Origin: Mesorhizobium sp.
GTDB taxonomy: Bacteria > Pseudomonadota > Alphaproteobacteria > Rhizobiales > Rhizobiaceae
Assembly: GCA_004017275.1 (NCBI GenBank)
Contig: SAKE01000001.1
Location: 248,001 to 312,000, forward strand
DNA: 64,000 nucleotides
Reading direction: 5' to 3'
This document shows positions 47,453 to 56,255 of this stretch, piece by piece. A program made the position numbers and the translations under genes. The stretch's first letter is position 1. Each line of letters begins with the position of its first letter. The notes under the pieces were generated by a model. The model saw only the letters and a list, made by a program, of their open reading frames with translations, ran no database searches and had not been told where the DNA came from.

Positions 47453-47818
47453 TCAAGAAAGGAACCCGCGAATTTCGGAAAGCAGTTGGCGAGGACTGAA
47501 AGGCTTGGCAATGTAACCATCGCACCCGGCAGCAAGGGCTTTCGCCTCGTCGCCCGACAACGCGTAGGAGGTGACGGCGATAATCGGAATGTGCCGGAGC
47601 GCCGGGTCGGCCTTGATGCGGCGGGTCGCTTCGTACCCGTCGATCACCGGGAGCTGGATGTCCATAAGGATCAGGTCTGGCCTGTGCGCTGCGGCTGCCG
47701 CTATGCCGGCGGCACCGTCCGACGCCTCAATCAGTTCGTATTCGGTGGTGGCAATGAGATCGCGGATGATCTGGCGGTTGTCCTCGGTGTCTTCCACCAT
47801 CAGGATTCGTTTGCTCAT
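47453..47818 (-). CDS. Single-domain response regulator (CheY/DivK-like)
   Basis: 121 aa, one receiver domain and no output domain. Acidic pocket ED at 9-10, phospho-Asp 53 in LILMDIQLP, Thr 83, Lys 105 in AKPF; the IQLPVIDGYEATRRIKAD block is DivK-like. Its ATG overlaps the kinase stop (ATGA) and the cyclase starts 13 bases after its stop. It probably relays phosphate between the kinase and other proteins, in parallel with the receiver-cyclase. Confidence 0.93.
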   Translation of the reverse strand: MSKRILMVEDTEDNRQIIRDLIATTEYELIEASDGAAGIAAAAAHRPDLILMDIQLPVIDGYEATRRIKADPALRHIPIIAVTSYALSGDEAKALAAGCDGYIAKPFSPRQLLSEIRGFLS

Positions 47819-50469
47819 GCGGCCCTCACATCCTTATTCACCCGGATTGGTACTTTGAAACGGAATGTCGACCCTGACCCGATCACGGACTCGACGTCTA
47901 TGGTTCCGCCATGCATTTCGACGATGCGCTTCGAGATCGCCAAGCCAAGACCTGTGCCACCCTTCTGCCTGGTGCTGCTGTTGTCGACCTGCTGGAATTC
48001 TTCGAAGATGAGAGCCTGGTCCTTGGACGCGATGCCGGGACCGGTGTCTCGGACGGTGATCTCGAAGTGCCCGTCGACCGCATCGGCAAGAATGTCGACC
48101 GCACCCGTTTCGGTGAACTTCACGGCATTGCCTGCAAGATTCAACAGAACCTGCGTTAAACGGCGTTCGTCCCCGCGGCCGATTGGAAGGTTCTCGGCAA
48201 TAGTCGTTGAAAGCTCAAGACCCTTCGCTCGTGCCAGCGGCTCGACAGCCGTAACGGTCGATCGAACAATCTGCGCGACGGAGTAGTCCTCGATCGCGAG
48301 CGTGAGCTGGCCGGCTTCGATCTTGGAAAGGTCGAGAACGTCATTGATGAGCCCTAGGAGGTGACGGCCGTTTGCCTGCACGCGCGCGACGGTCGTCTTT
48401 GCCTTGTCCGGGAGTTCGCCGTAGATGCCGTCGACCAGCAGTTCTGTGAAGCCCAAGACCGAATTGAGCGGTGTCCTGAGCTCGTGGCTCATATTCGCCA
48501 GGAATTGGGACTTGTGGCGGCTAGCTGCCTCCAGCTCCCGGCCTTTCTCCTCGATCTCGCGGAACAGCTTGGCATTCTGGATCGCGAGCACCGATTGGGC
48601 TGCGAAAGTCTCCATCAGGTGGACAACTTGCTCATGGAAGTCACCTGGCTTGTGGCGCCTGACGACCAGTGCACCAACGATCTTGTTGGGCCTCAGCAGC
48701 GGAACGATCAGGATACCGCGATATCCGGCGTCGACGATCGTCTTTCTTACAAGGAAGGAGGAAGTCTCCTTGCTGAGGTCGGGAAACTGTACCGGCATGC
48801 ACCGTCCAGGCGCGTCGCCGATCCCCATATCGGCCAGCCCGATCGTCTGGTGTGAGACTGCGGCGATAAGCTCATCGCTCATACCGAAGTTTGCGCGCGG
48901 ACGGAATTGCTGCCGCGTGCTGCTGAACACGTAGATCGTGCCAGCATCCGTCTCCGACAACTGGACCGCTTTGGCGACGATCGTTTTCAGCACCGTGTCG
49001 AGATCCAGCGTCGAATTGACCGCCTTGCTCACCTCACCAAGAGCCTCGAGTTCACCAACAGACGCGGCAAGCTCGCGCGTCCGTGACTGCACCGCCTCGA
49101 AGAGCCGCGCATTCTCGATGGCGATCACGGCCTGGTCGGCGAATGTCTCGACAAGTGCGATCTCCTTGGGATTGAAAGGTTGCGGCTCAACCCTCGTCAT
49201 GACGAATACGCCAACGAGATCACCTTCCCGCATGAGCGGGGCAGCGAGGACGGTGCGGAATCCGCCTGCCTCAGCGATCAAGGCAACGCGGTAGTCCGGA
49301 TCAGCGGTCACGTCTTCGATTTGTACGATCCGCCGTTCTTCGATTACGCGCCCTACGGCGGAGCCTCGGCCTGCGGCAAGCGCTGGAACTGGATTGGCGT
49401 CGACATAAGCACGGAAACTGGGCGGGTAGCCATGCGTCGACACATAGCGGAATACGCCATCCAGCAACTGCACGATACCACCCTTGTCGGCACGGCAGAG
49501 CCTGACAGCCGATTCCACCAACGTATCGAGCACCACCTGCAGATCGAAGGTAGAGCGGCTGATGACCTTCAGAACGTCTGCAGTGGCTGTCTGCTGCTGA
49601 AGGGCTTCGTCGAGCTGTTGGGTGCGCGTCTCAATCTCCTGATACAGGCGCCCCAGCTGGTCGGAGGTCTGGTTGACGTTGGCGGCAAGCACTCCAAGTT
49701 CGTCGCGATTGGCGACGGCAACCTGTTGGGCGAAGTCGCCGGCCGCTATCTGGCTGAGACGCGCTTCGATCTTCTTGACCGGTTCGATCAACGACCAGGA
49801 GATGATGTAGCCGAGCCCCAACGCCAGCAGGATGCTGCCCACCGCAAACGAGACCACGATCAGTCTGGACGTGCCGTACGCACCCTCGGTCGTTTCGATG
49901 GCCGCCACCATGTCGGCTTCGGCCATGTTGACCAGCTGGTTTGTCAGCCGCTCGAGGCGATCAGCCGACGGTATGATTTCATCAAGCTGAACCTTGCGCG
50001 CCTCCTCAGTGCGGCCGGCGTGGACGAGCTCCGCCACGTGCGTCACCCCAGCTGTCAGCCGTTCGTACTCTTGCCTGACCTGACCAAGCACTTCCACCTC
50101 GGCTTTGGCGACGAACTCCATGCGGTCGAGGTCGTAGCCGAACTGATTGAGCTGGCGCAGCGCAGCATCCAGCATCCGGTCGTCCTGAAGCAACAGGGCG
50201 GTGGAGATGCTGTAGAGCTGGGTGGTCGTATCGTGCTGTACCTGGCGGTAGGCCGCGATCCTGCGCTGCAGCTTGATCAGCTCGTTGGTCTGATCGTTGA
50301 CCCCACTCAGCACCTGCAACCCGACGGCCCCGAGCACGATCAGCAGGCCGACGATCGACAGGAACGCGATCAAGAGCTTGGTCTGGACGCGAGCCGGCAG
50401 CCGGGCAACCCAGCCAACGAGCCGGTTCGTTATGCTATTTGGATTCGTCCAAGAGGCTGACAAGGTCAT
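47815..50469 (-). CDS. Transmembrane sensor histidine kinase with HAMP and two GAF domains
   Basis: About 884 aa from ATG 50469. Membrane segment 1 is at about 31-54 and segment 2 at about 203-227, enclosing a periplasmic helical region of about 150 residues. HAMP follows (228-280), then two GAF domains (about 300-460 and 475-640; cores SAVRLCRADKGGIVQL and KAVQLSETDAGTIYVF). The phospho-accepting His is in SHELRTPLN at about 662, and HATPase motifs are VLLNLAGNAVKF, DTGPGI and GGTGLGLAIS. No receiver is fused. Start overlaps the SCO1 gene by about 35 bases; M19 codons upstream is possible but less likely. Confidence 0.9.
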   Translation of the reverse strand: MTLSASWTNPNSITNRLVGWVARLPARVQTKLLIAFLSIVGLLIVLGAVGLQVLSGVNDQTNELIKLQRRIAAYRQVQHDTTTQLYSISTALLLQDDRMLDAALRQLNQFGYDLDRMEFVAKAEVEVLGQVRQEYERLTAGVTHVAELVHAGRTEEARKVQLDEIIPSADRLERLTNQLVNMAEADMVAAIETTEGAYGTSRLIVVSFAVGSILLALGLGYIISWSLIEPVKKIEARLSQIAAGDFAQQVAVANRDELGVLAANVNQTSDQLGRLYQEIETRTQQLDEALQQQTATADVLKVISRSTFDLQVVLDTLVESAVRLCRADKGGIVQLLDGVFRYVSTHGYPPSFRAYVDANPVPALAAGRGSAVGRVIEERRIVQIEDVTADPDYRVALIAEAGGFRTVLAAPLMREGDLVGVFVMTRVEPQPFNPKEIALVETFADQAVIAIENARLFEAVQSRTRELAASVGELEALGEVSKAVNSTLDLDTVLKTIVAKAVQLSETDAGTIYVFSSTRQQFRPRANFGMSDELIAAVSHQTIGLADMGIGDAPGRCMPVQFPDLSKETSSFLVRKTIVDAGYRGILIVPLLRPNKIVGALVVRRHKPGDFHEQVVHLMETFAAQSVLAIQNAKLFREIEEKGRELEAASRHKSQFLANMSHELRTPLNSVLGFTELLVDGIYGELPDKAKTTVARVQANGRHLLGLINDVLDLSKIEAGQLTLAIEDYSVAQIVRSTVTAVEPLARAKGLELSTTIAENLPIGRGDERRLTQVLLNLAGNAVKFTETGAVDILADAVDGHFEITVRDTGPGIASKDQALIFEEFQQVDNSSTRQKGGTGLGLAISKRIVEMHGGTIDVESVIGSGSTFRFKVPIRVNKDVRAA

Positions 50470-51019
50470 CCCGGAACTCCTCCAAGTCGAACCGGACGCC
50501 AAGATACTGTACTCGCAAGATGCCATTGGGGTCTACGAGCGACGTCAACAAGGTATGGTCAACCTCTCCGTTCGCCGCCTTCTTCGCGATGACCCCGTAT
50601 TTCCGTCCCACCTCATGGACGACCGCCGGATCACCGGTAAGAAACGACCAGCCCTTCAGATCGGCGCCAAAATTCTGCGCATATTCCTTCAAGACATCGG
50701 GCGTATCGCGCTCCGGGTCGACGGTGATCGAAACGAAGGCGATTTGGGGTCCGAACGCACTACCCAACTTTTCCTGCACGCTCGCCATATGGGCGGTCAG
50801 CATCGGGCATACGTCGGTACAGTACGTATAGATGAATGAGACGGCGACCACCTTGCCGCGAAAGTCGTGCAGCGACACGCGCACATTGTCCTGCGATAGC
50901 AAGGTAAAGTCCGGCGCCTGTCCGATCGTCGGCAGGCGCTCGTCGTGCGGCGCGTCGTGCGCGTGTGCCGGCCCGGCCATCAACGCCAGCACCAGTGCGC
51001 ATGCCGGCCAGCAACTCAT
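50435..51019 (-). CDS. SCO1/SenC-family periplasmic copper/thiol protein
   Basis: 194 aa with a signal peptide (SCWPACALVLALMAGPAHA). The thioredoxin-like fold has the metal-binding TYCTDVCPMLTAHM (CxxxC) near residue 75 and the third ligand His in VDHTLLTSLVD near residue 165. SCO proteins deliver copper to cytochrome oxidase CuA or act in thiol redox sensing. No cytochrome oxidase gene is nearby. It is instead between the binding-protein array and the kinase, overlapping the last binding-protein gene by ATGA. A role in loading or sensing metal or thiol state for this system is therefore inferred. Confidence 0.9.
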   Translation of the reverse strand: MSCWPACALVLALMAGPAHAHDAPHDERLPTIGQAPDFTLLSQDNVRVSLHDFRGKVVAVSFIYTYCTDVCPMLTAHMASVQEKLGSAFGPQIAFVSITVDPERDTPDVLKEYAQNFGADLKGWSFLTGDPAVVHEVGRKYGVIAKKAANGEVDHTLLTSLVDPNGILRVQYLGVRFDLEEFRDDLVSLLDESK

Positions 51020-52023
51020 GTCTTCAACTCGCGTTTGAGTTCGTTGAGGAAGCGCCAGTCCGTGCCGTTGGCGATGATCGTCTGCGGCGTTGACCTGATC
51101 ATGCCTGCCTTTTGAAGTCGCAGCGAATAGAAACGAACGGTGTCCTCTGAATCGTACTCGCGCCACTTCCGGTATGGCACCTCGGTAAGCGCCCCCAAGG
51201 CATAGTCGTAGTTGGCGGTGAAGTTCCGTTCGACCAGCCGCCTCGCCGCAACGTCGGGCTGCCCCGCGCACAAGTCCGCCGCCTTGAGGATGGCGCGCAG
51301 AACGCGCTTGGAGGCAACCGGATGCTCGCGCACGAAATCCGCGTTGCCGGCAAGCAGGCAGCAGAAGTATGCCGCCCACGGTTGATCCAGCGTGCTGTTT
51401 ATGAGCACGCGGCCAATGCCCCTGGCTCGAAGCTCTTGCGGCTCCGGCGGGAAGCCGAGGAAGGCGTCGACTTCGCCGCTTGCGTACAGCTCCTTCGCCC
51501 GCACTTGGGGGTCGCTTACCCAGTTGATATCGCGCAGCGGGTCGATCCCGACGTAAGCTGCCATGCTGGCAAGGAACAAATACGGGCTCGACCCCAGCGC
51601 CTGTACGCCGATTCTCTTGCCCCTCAGGTCACGGAGGCTATCGATCCCCGGCCGGACGAAAAGCTCGAAGCAGCCGGGATGGACGCCACTCAACAGGGTC
51701 AGTGCCTTGCCCTGGTCGATAGCCACGATCGACGACGTGATAAAGTTCAAGCTGAAGTTGACATTCCCGCTAGCCGTGTTTGCCGTAGTCGCGGTCCCCG
51801 GCTCGGACTCTACATATTCGATCTCGTCGAAGCCTTCCGCGTGAAGCAGTTCCTCGGCTACGTATTGCGGCGCGATGCAAACGCCAGGGATCTTGGCCAA
51901 GCGAATGCGCGTGGTCTCCGGCGGTGGCTCGGCAAGAACTCGAGTTGGAGCGCCGACGAGGCTTGCGGCGCCGGCAGCCGTCAGGCCGGCCAGGAAACGG
52001 CGTCGGTTCTGAATGATCCGCAT
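51016..52023 (-). CDS. Tat-exported NMT1/NrtA-like periplasmic binding protein, array member 6
   Basis: 335 aa. Twin-arginine signal NRRRFLAGLTAAGAASLVG with cleavage near VLAE (residue 31). Type 2 periplasmic-binding fold of the NMT1/ThiY/SsuA kind: ICIAPQY-like start (GVCIAPQYVAEELLHAEGF), VHPGCFELF, RGKRIGVQALGSSPYLF, EVDAFLGFPPEPQEL. Cysteines fall at 49, 118, 221, 222 and 252, and are shared with the five neighbours. C-terminus TDWRFLNELKRELKT. It is the array member nearest SCO1 and overlaps it by ATGA. Ligand unknown. Confidence 0.9.
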   Translation of the reverse strand: MRIIQNRRRFLAGLTAAGAASLVGAPTRVLAEPPPETTRIRLAKIPGVCIAPQYVAEELLHAEGFDEIEYVESEPGTATTANTASGNVNFSLNFITSSIVAIDQGKALTLLSGVHPGCFELFVRPGIDSLRDLRGKRIGVQALGSSPYLFLASMAAYVGIDPLRDINWVSDPQVRAKELYASGEVDAFLGFPPEPQELRARGIGRVLINSTLDQPWAAYFCCLLAGNADFVREHPVASKRVLRAILKAADLCAGQPDVAARRLVERNFTANYDYALGALTEVPYRKWREYDSEDTVRFYSLRLQKAGMIRSTPQTIIANGTDWRFLNELKRELKT

Positions 52024-52052
52024 GTCACGCTTCCTCCCAGGACAAAGCAGGT

Positions 52053-53060
52053 TCAGATTTTCATCTCACGCTTGACCTCGTTGAAAAGGTGCCAGTCCGT
52101 GCCTTTCGCGATGATCTCGTTTGGGCTCGACTTGACAATCCCGGCTTCATGCAGCCGCAGCGAGAAGAACCTCATCGTGTCCTCGGGATCGAAGTCGCGC
52201 CAATTGGCGTATGGGACCTCGCGGAGCGACTGCACGGCGTAGTCGTATTGTTCGGTGTGTCCGCCATCCACCAGGAGGCGAGCCACCCGTTCCGGTTCGG
52301 CCGCGCAGATGTCGGCCGATTTGATGATGGCCCGGATGACGCGCTTGGTGGCAGCTGGATTTTTCTCGGCATACGCGGCGTTGACCGCCAGCATGCAGCA
52401 GTAATATTGCGACCACGGCCGGTCCTTGGAACTGTCGAGGATGACGTGGCCGACCTTGCGGGCGCGGAGGTCTTGAGCCTCAGGCGGAAAAGCCAGGAAG
52501 GCGTCGACCTTGCCCTCGGCGAAGAGGTCTGCCGGCTTTGCCTCGCCGACGATCCATTCGATGTCGCGTTGCGGATCGAGGCCGACATAGGTTGCCATGG
52601 CACTGACGAAGATATGCGGATCCGACGATAGATTGCCGCCGACGCCGACTTTGCGGCCCTTGAGATCCGTGATGCCATTTATGTCCTCACGTCCGAACAA
52701 CTCGTAGCAACCGACATGCACTCCGGAGATCACCTTGATCGGGGCGCCAGTGTCGACCGGAATGATTAGGGCCGTGGCAAAGTCAATGCCGAAGTCGATG
52801 TCGCCGCGCGCCAGCATCTCCGTCTGGGCGATGCCGGCCTCGGCGGCCACGAAGCCGAAATCTGACAACCCCTCTGCGCGGATCAGATCCTCGGCGACGT
52901 ACTGCGGAGCGATGCAGATACCAGGCGCCGCCGCAAAGCGGGCGATCGTGGTTTCAGGTGCCGCTTCGGCAGCGGCCGCGTTGTGGCCCTTCGCAAATCC
53001 CGCGGCTGCGAGCGCAGACAGGCCTGTGAGGAAACGGCGACGGTTGTGGACAATCTGCAC
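52053..53060 (-). CDS. Tat-exported NMT1/NrtA-like periplasmic binding protein, array member 5
   Basis: 335 aa. Signal NRRRFLTGLSALAAAGFA. All five array cysteines are kept: GICIAPQY (49), HVGCYELFG, YYCCMLAVN and SADICAAEP. It is one of the more divergent members (alanine-rich AAAEAAPETT after the signal, GVGGNLSSDPHIF where others have QALGSSP), so ligand preference may differ. It is 29 bases upstream of the 51016 gene with a plausible GGAGG-type site. Confidence 0.9.
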   Translation of the reverse strand: MQIVHNRRRFLTGLSALAAAGFAKGHNAAAAEAAPETTIARFAAAPGICIAPQYVAEDLIRAEGLSDFGFVAAEAGIAQTEMLARGDIDFGIDFATALIIPVDTGAPIKVISGVHVGCYELFGREDINGITDLKGRKVGVGGNLSSDPHIFVSAMATYVGLDPQRDIEWIVGEAKPADLFAEGKVDAFLAFPPEAQDLRARKVGHVILDSSKDRPWSQYYCCMLAVNAAYAEKNPAATKRVIRAIIKSADICAAEPERVARLLVDGGHTEQYDYAVQSLREVPYANWRDFDPEDTMRFFSLRLHEAGIVKSSPNEIIAKGTDWHLFNEVKREMKI

Positions 53061-53106
53061 GACTCTCTCCTTCCCTTGAAAAAGGCACCGCGCGTCGGCG
53101 ATAGGT

Positions 53107-54114
53107 CTACGTCTTCAGCTCTCGCTTTAGCTCGTGGAGGAACCGCCAATCGGTACCGTCTGCGATGATCTTCTGGGGACTCGACCTGATCATGCCGGCC
53201 TCTTGAAGTCGCAGGGCGTAAAACCGGATCGTGTCTTCCGGATCGTATTCTCGCCACTTGTTGTAAGGCACGTCGGTCATCGTCTGCAGTGCATAGTCAT
53301 AGTTAGCCGTGAATCCGTCATCGACGATCTGTCGTGCGACACGCTGTGGCTCAGCGACGCAAAGGTCCGCGGCTTTCAGAATGGCGCGGACGACGCGCTT
53401 GGTCGCGATCGGGTTGTTGTGAACGAAGTCGGCGTTGCCGGCCAGCATGCAGCAAAAGTACTGCGACCAGGGACGATCGACGGCGCTGTTGACTACTACG
53501 TGGCCGATGTTTTGGGCGCGCAGTTCCTGGGGCTCGGGCGGAAAGCCGAGAAACGCATCGATTTCTCCCCGCTTAAAGAGCGTCATTGGTTTGATGGTCG
53601 GGCTGGTGACCCAATTTATGTCCTTGACTGGATCCAGGCCGACATAGGCCGCCATGCCCGTCAAAAATACATGCGGACTCGAGCCCAAGGCTTGGACGCC
53701 GACACTCTTGCCCTTCAGGTCTCTAATCCCGCTGATACTCTCGTTTCCGAATAGCTCAAAGCAGCCAGGGTGCACCCCGGCCAGCACAGCGATCGGACCC
53801 CCTGCATCCATAGTCACCACAAGCGGCGCGGCGAAATTCAATGTAAAGTCCACCTGGCCACTCGCGACCGCGTCAGATTGCCCCGCGGCTGTCTCAGTCA
53901 TTACATAGCGAACTTCAGTGAAGCCCTCCGCATGCAACAGCTCCTCGGCAACATATTGAGGCGCGATGCAGATGCCCCTGATCTTTGCAAGGCGGACGCC
54001 CGTCGTTTCCGGCGGTGGCTCCGCGGGGAGCGATTGCCGGACCCCAATGAGGCTTGCGGCGCCGGCTGACGCAGCGCCGGCTAGGAAACGGCGGCGGTTC
54101 TGGATGATCTGCAT
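53107..54114 (-). CDS. Tat-exported NMT1/NrtA-like periplasmic binding protein, array member 4
   Basis: 335 aa. Signal NRRRFLAGAASAGAASLIG, almost identical to the next gene upstream. Cysteines at 49 (GICIAPQY), 118 (HPGCFELFG), 221-222 (YFCCMLAGN) and 252 (AADLCVAEP). QALGSSPHVFLTGMAAYVGL and EIDAFLGFPPEPQEL are closest to the 51016 member. The C-terminus TDWRFLHELKRELKT is conserved. The 46-base spacer to the next gene contains the CTCTCCTTCCCT (plus strand) ribosome-site block seen before each member. Confidence 0.9.
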   Translation of the reverse strand: MQIIQNRRRFLAGAASAGAASLIGVRQSLPAEPPPETTGVRLAKIRGICIAPQYVAEELLHAEGFTEVRYVMTETAAGQSDAVASGQVDFTLNFAAPLVVTMDAGGPIAVLAGVHPGCFELFGNESISGIRDLKGKSVGVQALGSSPHVFLTGMAAYVGLDPVKDINWVTSPTIKPMTLFKRGEIDAFLGFPPEPQELRAQNIGHVVVNSAVDRPWSQYFCCMLAGNADFVHNNPIATKRVVRAILKAADLCVAEPQRVARQIVDDGFTANYDYALQTMTDVPYNKWREYDPEDTIRFYALRLQEAGMIRSSPQKIIADGTDWRFLHELKRELKT

Positions 54115-54160
54115 AAGCCTCTCCTTCCCTCGATAGGGCGCACGGCGTGTTGGCGATTGC

Positions 54161-55165
54161 CTACGTCTTCAACTCGTTCTTCAGTTCGTTGAGGAAACGC
54201 CAGTCGGTGCCCTGTGCCAGGAGCTTACCGGGGGTGCTCTTGAGCATCCCGACCTCGCGGAGGCGCAAGGCGTAGAAGCGCAGGGTGTCCTCAGCGCTAT
54301 ACTCACGCCAACCGTAGGGGATCGCCTTCAAGACCTGGAGGGCATGGTCATAGCGCTTAGTATAGCCCTGCTCCACCAAGAACTGGGCGGACTGCTCGGG
54401 CCCGCTGGTGCAGAAATCGGCCGCTTTCAAGATGGCGCGGAGGGCGCGTTTGGTGGCCACCGGATTCGTGCGGACGAACTCCCGGTTCCCAGCCAGCATG
54501 CAGCAGAAGTATTGCGACCAGGGCCGGTCCACGGTGCTGCTAATCACTACATGGCCGATCTGCTGCTCCCGCATCTCCTGCGGTTCGGGGGGAAAGCCCA
54601 GATAGGCGTCGATCTTCCCCTCACTTAGGAGCCGGATGGACTCGGGGCCCGGATGCGTGACGAAGTGTATGTCCTTATGGAGGTCCAGGCCCACATAAGC
54701 CGTCATACTGGCGAGAAAGACGTATCGGCTGGAATCCAGCGACGGCACGGCCACGGTCTTCCCCTTGAGGTCGCGGATTGCTTGGACGCGATCGGTCCCG
54801 AACAGCTCAAAGCAGCCGACGTGGAGACCAGCCAGGATGACGATCGGATCCCCAGCCTCCAGATGGAGAAGGAGCGGGGCCGCGAAATGCGCACTGAGGT
54901 CGGCTTCACCGGAGGCGAGAGCCGGCGCGATGTCTGCGGTCCCCCTCTTTTGGAGGTAGTGCACCTCGGTGAACCCTTCGCTGCGCAGCAGTTCTTCGGC
55001 TACATACTGGGGGGCCTGACAGATGCTGGGAATCCGGATGAGCCGGATCCGCGTCGTCTCAGGTGGTGGCTCAGAGGGGAGCGATTGGCGGACCCCAACT
55101 AGGCTCGCGGCGCCGGCTGACGCAGCGCCGGCTAGGAAACGGCGGCGGTTCTGGATGATCTGCAT
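54161..55165 (-). CDS. Tat-exported NMT1/NrtA-like periplasmic binding protein, array member 3
   Basis: 334 aa. Signal peptide nearly identical to that of 53107 (GAASAGAASLVGVRQSLP) while the mature part is clearly more different (SICQAPQY, VPSLDSSRYVFLASM, KIDAYLGFPPEPQEM), which suggests exchange limited to the gene ends. All five cysteines are present (FCC, GCFELFG, AADFCTS). Codon choice looks more G/C- and GG-ending than in neighbours, so it may have a different history. Confidence 0.9.
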   Translation of the reverse strand: MQIIQNRRRFLAGAASAGAASLVGVRQSLPSEPPPETTRIRLIRIPSICQAPQYVAEELLRSEGFTEVHYLQKRGTADIAPALASGEADLSAHFAAPLLLHLEAGDPIVILAGLHVGCFELFGTDRVQAIRDLKGKTVAVPSLDSSRYVFLASMTAYVGLDLHKDIHFVTHPGPESIRLLSEGKIDAYLGFPPEPQEMREQQIGHVVISSTVDRPWSQYFCCMLAGNREFVRTNPVATKRALRAILKAADFCTSGPEQSAQFLVEQGYTKRYDHALQVLKAIPYGWREYSAEDTLRFYALRLREVGMLKSTPGKLLAQGTDWRFLNELKNELKT

Positions 55166-55210
55166 AGCCTCTCCTTCCCTTGATAGGGCGCACGGCCTGT
55201 TGGCGATTGC

Positions 55211-56221
55211 CTACGTCTTCAACTCGCGCTTCAGTTGATTGAGAAAGCGCCAATCCGATCCAGTGGCGATTATCTCTTGCGGGCTCGACTTGATCATGCG
55301 CGTTTCGTGCATGCGCAACGCGTAAAAGCGCATGGAGGCTTCGGCATCGTAATCCCGCCATCTGTCGTACCGGATGTCGCTAAGCGTTTGCAGCGCGAGT
55401 TCGTAGCTGGGGACGAACCCTCGATCGACTAGCTGCGCTGCGCTCCATGACGGATCTGAGGCACAGAGGTCGGCGCCCTTGAGGATGGACCGCAGGACGC
55501 GCTTAGTCGCTACCGGATATCTGTCGACATAATCCGCAGTCGCAGAAATCATGCAGCAGAAGTGCTGCGACCACGGCGGGTCGGTGGTTGAGTTCAGGAT
55601 CGTATGGCCCACTCTTCTGGACCGGAGTTCCTGCGTTCGGGGTGGTTGGCCGAGGAATGCATCGTATTTTCCTGCCACGAAGCCTTCCGCAAAATTCTGT
55701 TCTTCGATGACCCATTCGATGTCGTTGACCGGATCGAGCCCAACATAGGCGGCCATCAGAGAGACCAACACGTATTGCGGCGAATCGAGCGTAAAGACCC
55801 CGACCCGCCGTCCCCGCAAGTCCGAAATTTGTTTGACGTTGTCGTTGGCGATCAGTTCGAGGCACCCGGAGTGCAGGCCGGTTAGCACCCTGATCGGCAC
55901 GCCTGCATCGATCGACGCCAGATGAATCGGGACGTAATTCACACTGAAGTCCGTCTCGCCGTTTGCGATCCACGTCGAATGATCAACCTTCCTGTCGCCT
56001 TGCACATAGCGGACATCGGTGACCCCCTCGGCGCGCAGCATCTCTCCGGCGAGGTACAGGCCTGCCCAACAATAGGCCCCGCCGATGTACCGGGGTAGGC
56101 GGACCGAGGTGGTCTCCGGCAGCGGCTCAGCCCAGGCTTGCGTCGAGGTGCCGATAAGGCCCGCGGCGCCGGCTGACACAGCGCCGGCAAGGAAACGGCG
56201 GCGGTTCTGGATGATTTGCAT
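55211..56221 (-). CDS. Tat-exported NMT1/NrtA-like periplasmic binding protein, array member 2
   Basis: 336 aa. Signal NRRRFLAGAVSAGAAGLIG. The first cysteine block differs (GGAYCWAGLYLAGEML, Cys 51), and HSGCLELIA, HFCCMISAT and ADLCASDP keep the other four. The ligand-binding loops (FTLDSPQYVLVSLMAAY, KYDAFLGQPPRTQEL) diverge from the 51016/53107 pair. Ends SDWRFLNQLKRELKT. Shares a duplicated spacer (CGCACGGCCTGTTGGCGATTGC, broken as CGCACGGCCTG and TTGGCGATTGC) with the neighbour. Confidence 0.9.
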   Translation of the reverse strand: MQIIQNRRRFLAGAVSAGAAGLIGTSTQAWAEPLPETTSVRLPRYIGGAYCWAGLYLAGEMLRAEGVTDVRYVQGDRKVDHSTWIANGETDFSVNYVPIHLASIDAGVPIRVLTGLHSGCLELIANDNVKQISDLRGRRVGVFTLDSPQYVLVSLMAAYVGLDPVNDIEWVIEEQNFAEGFVAGKYDAFLGQPPRTQELRSRRVGHTILNSTTDPPWSQHFCCMISATADYVDRYPVATKRVLRSILKGADLCASDPSWSAAQLVDRGFVPSYELALQTLSDIRYDRWRDYDAEASMRFYALRMHETRMIKSSPQEIIATGSDWRFLNQLKRELKT

Positions 56222-56255
56222 CGGACGGTTCTTCCCTTTGGCGTATTGGCGATGC

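Noticed and set aside
50435-51379. 314-residue version of the SCO1-like protein
   Set aside because: The extension lies within the 51016 binding-protein gene. The signal peptide begins at the ATG at 51019.
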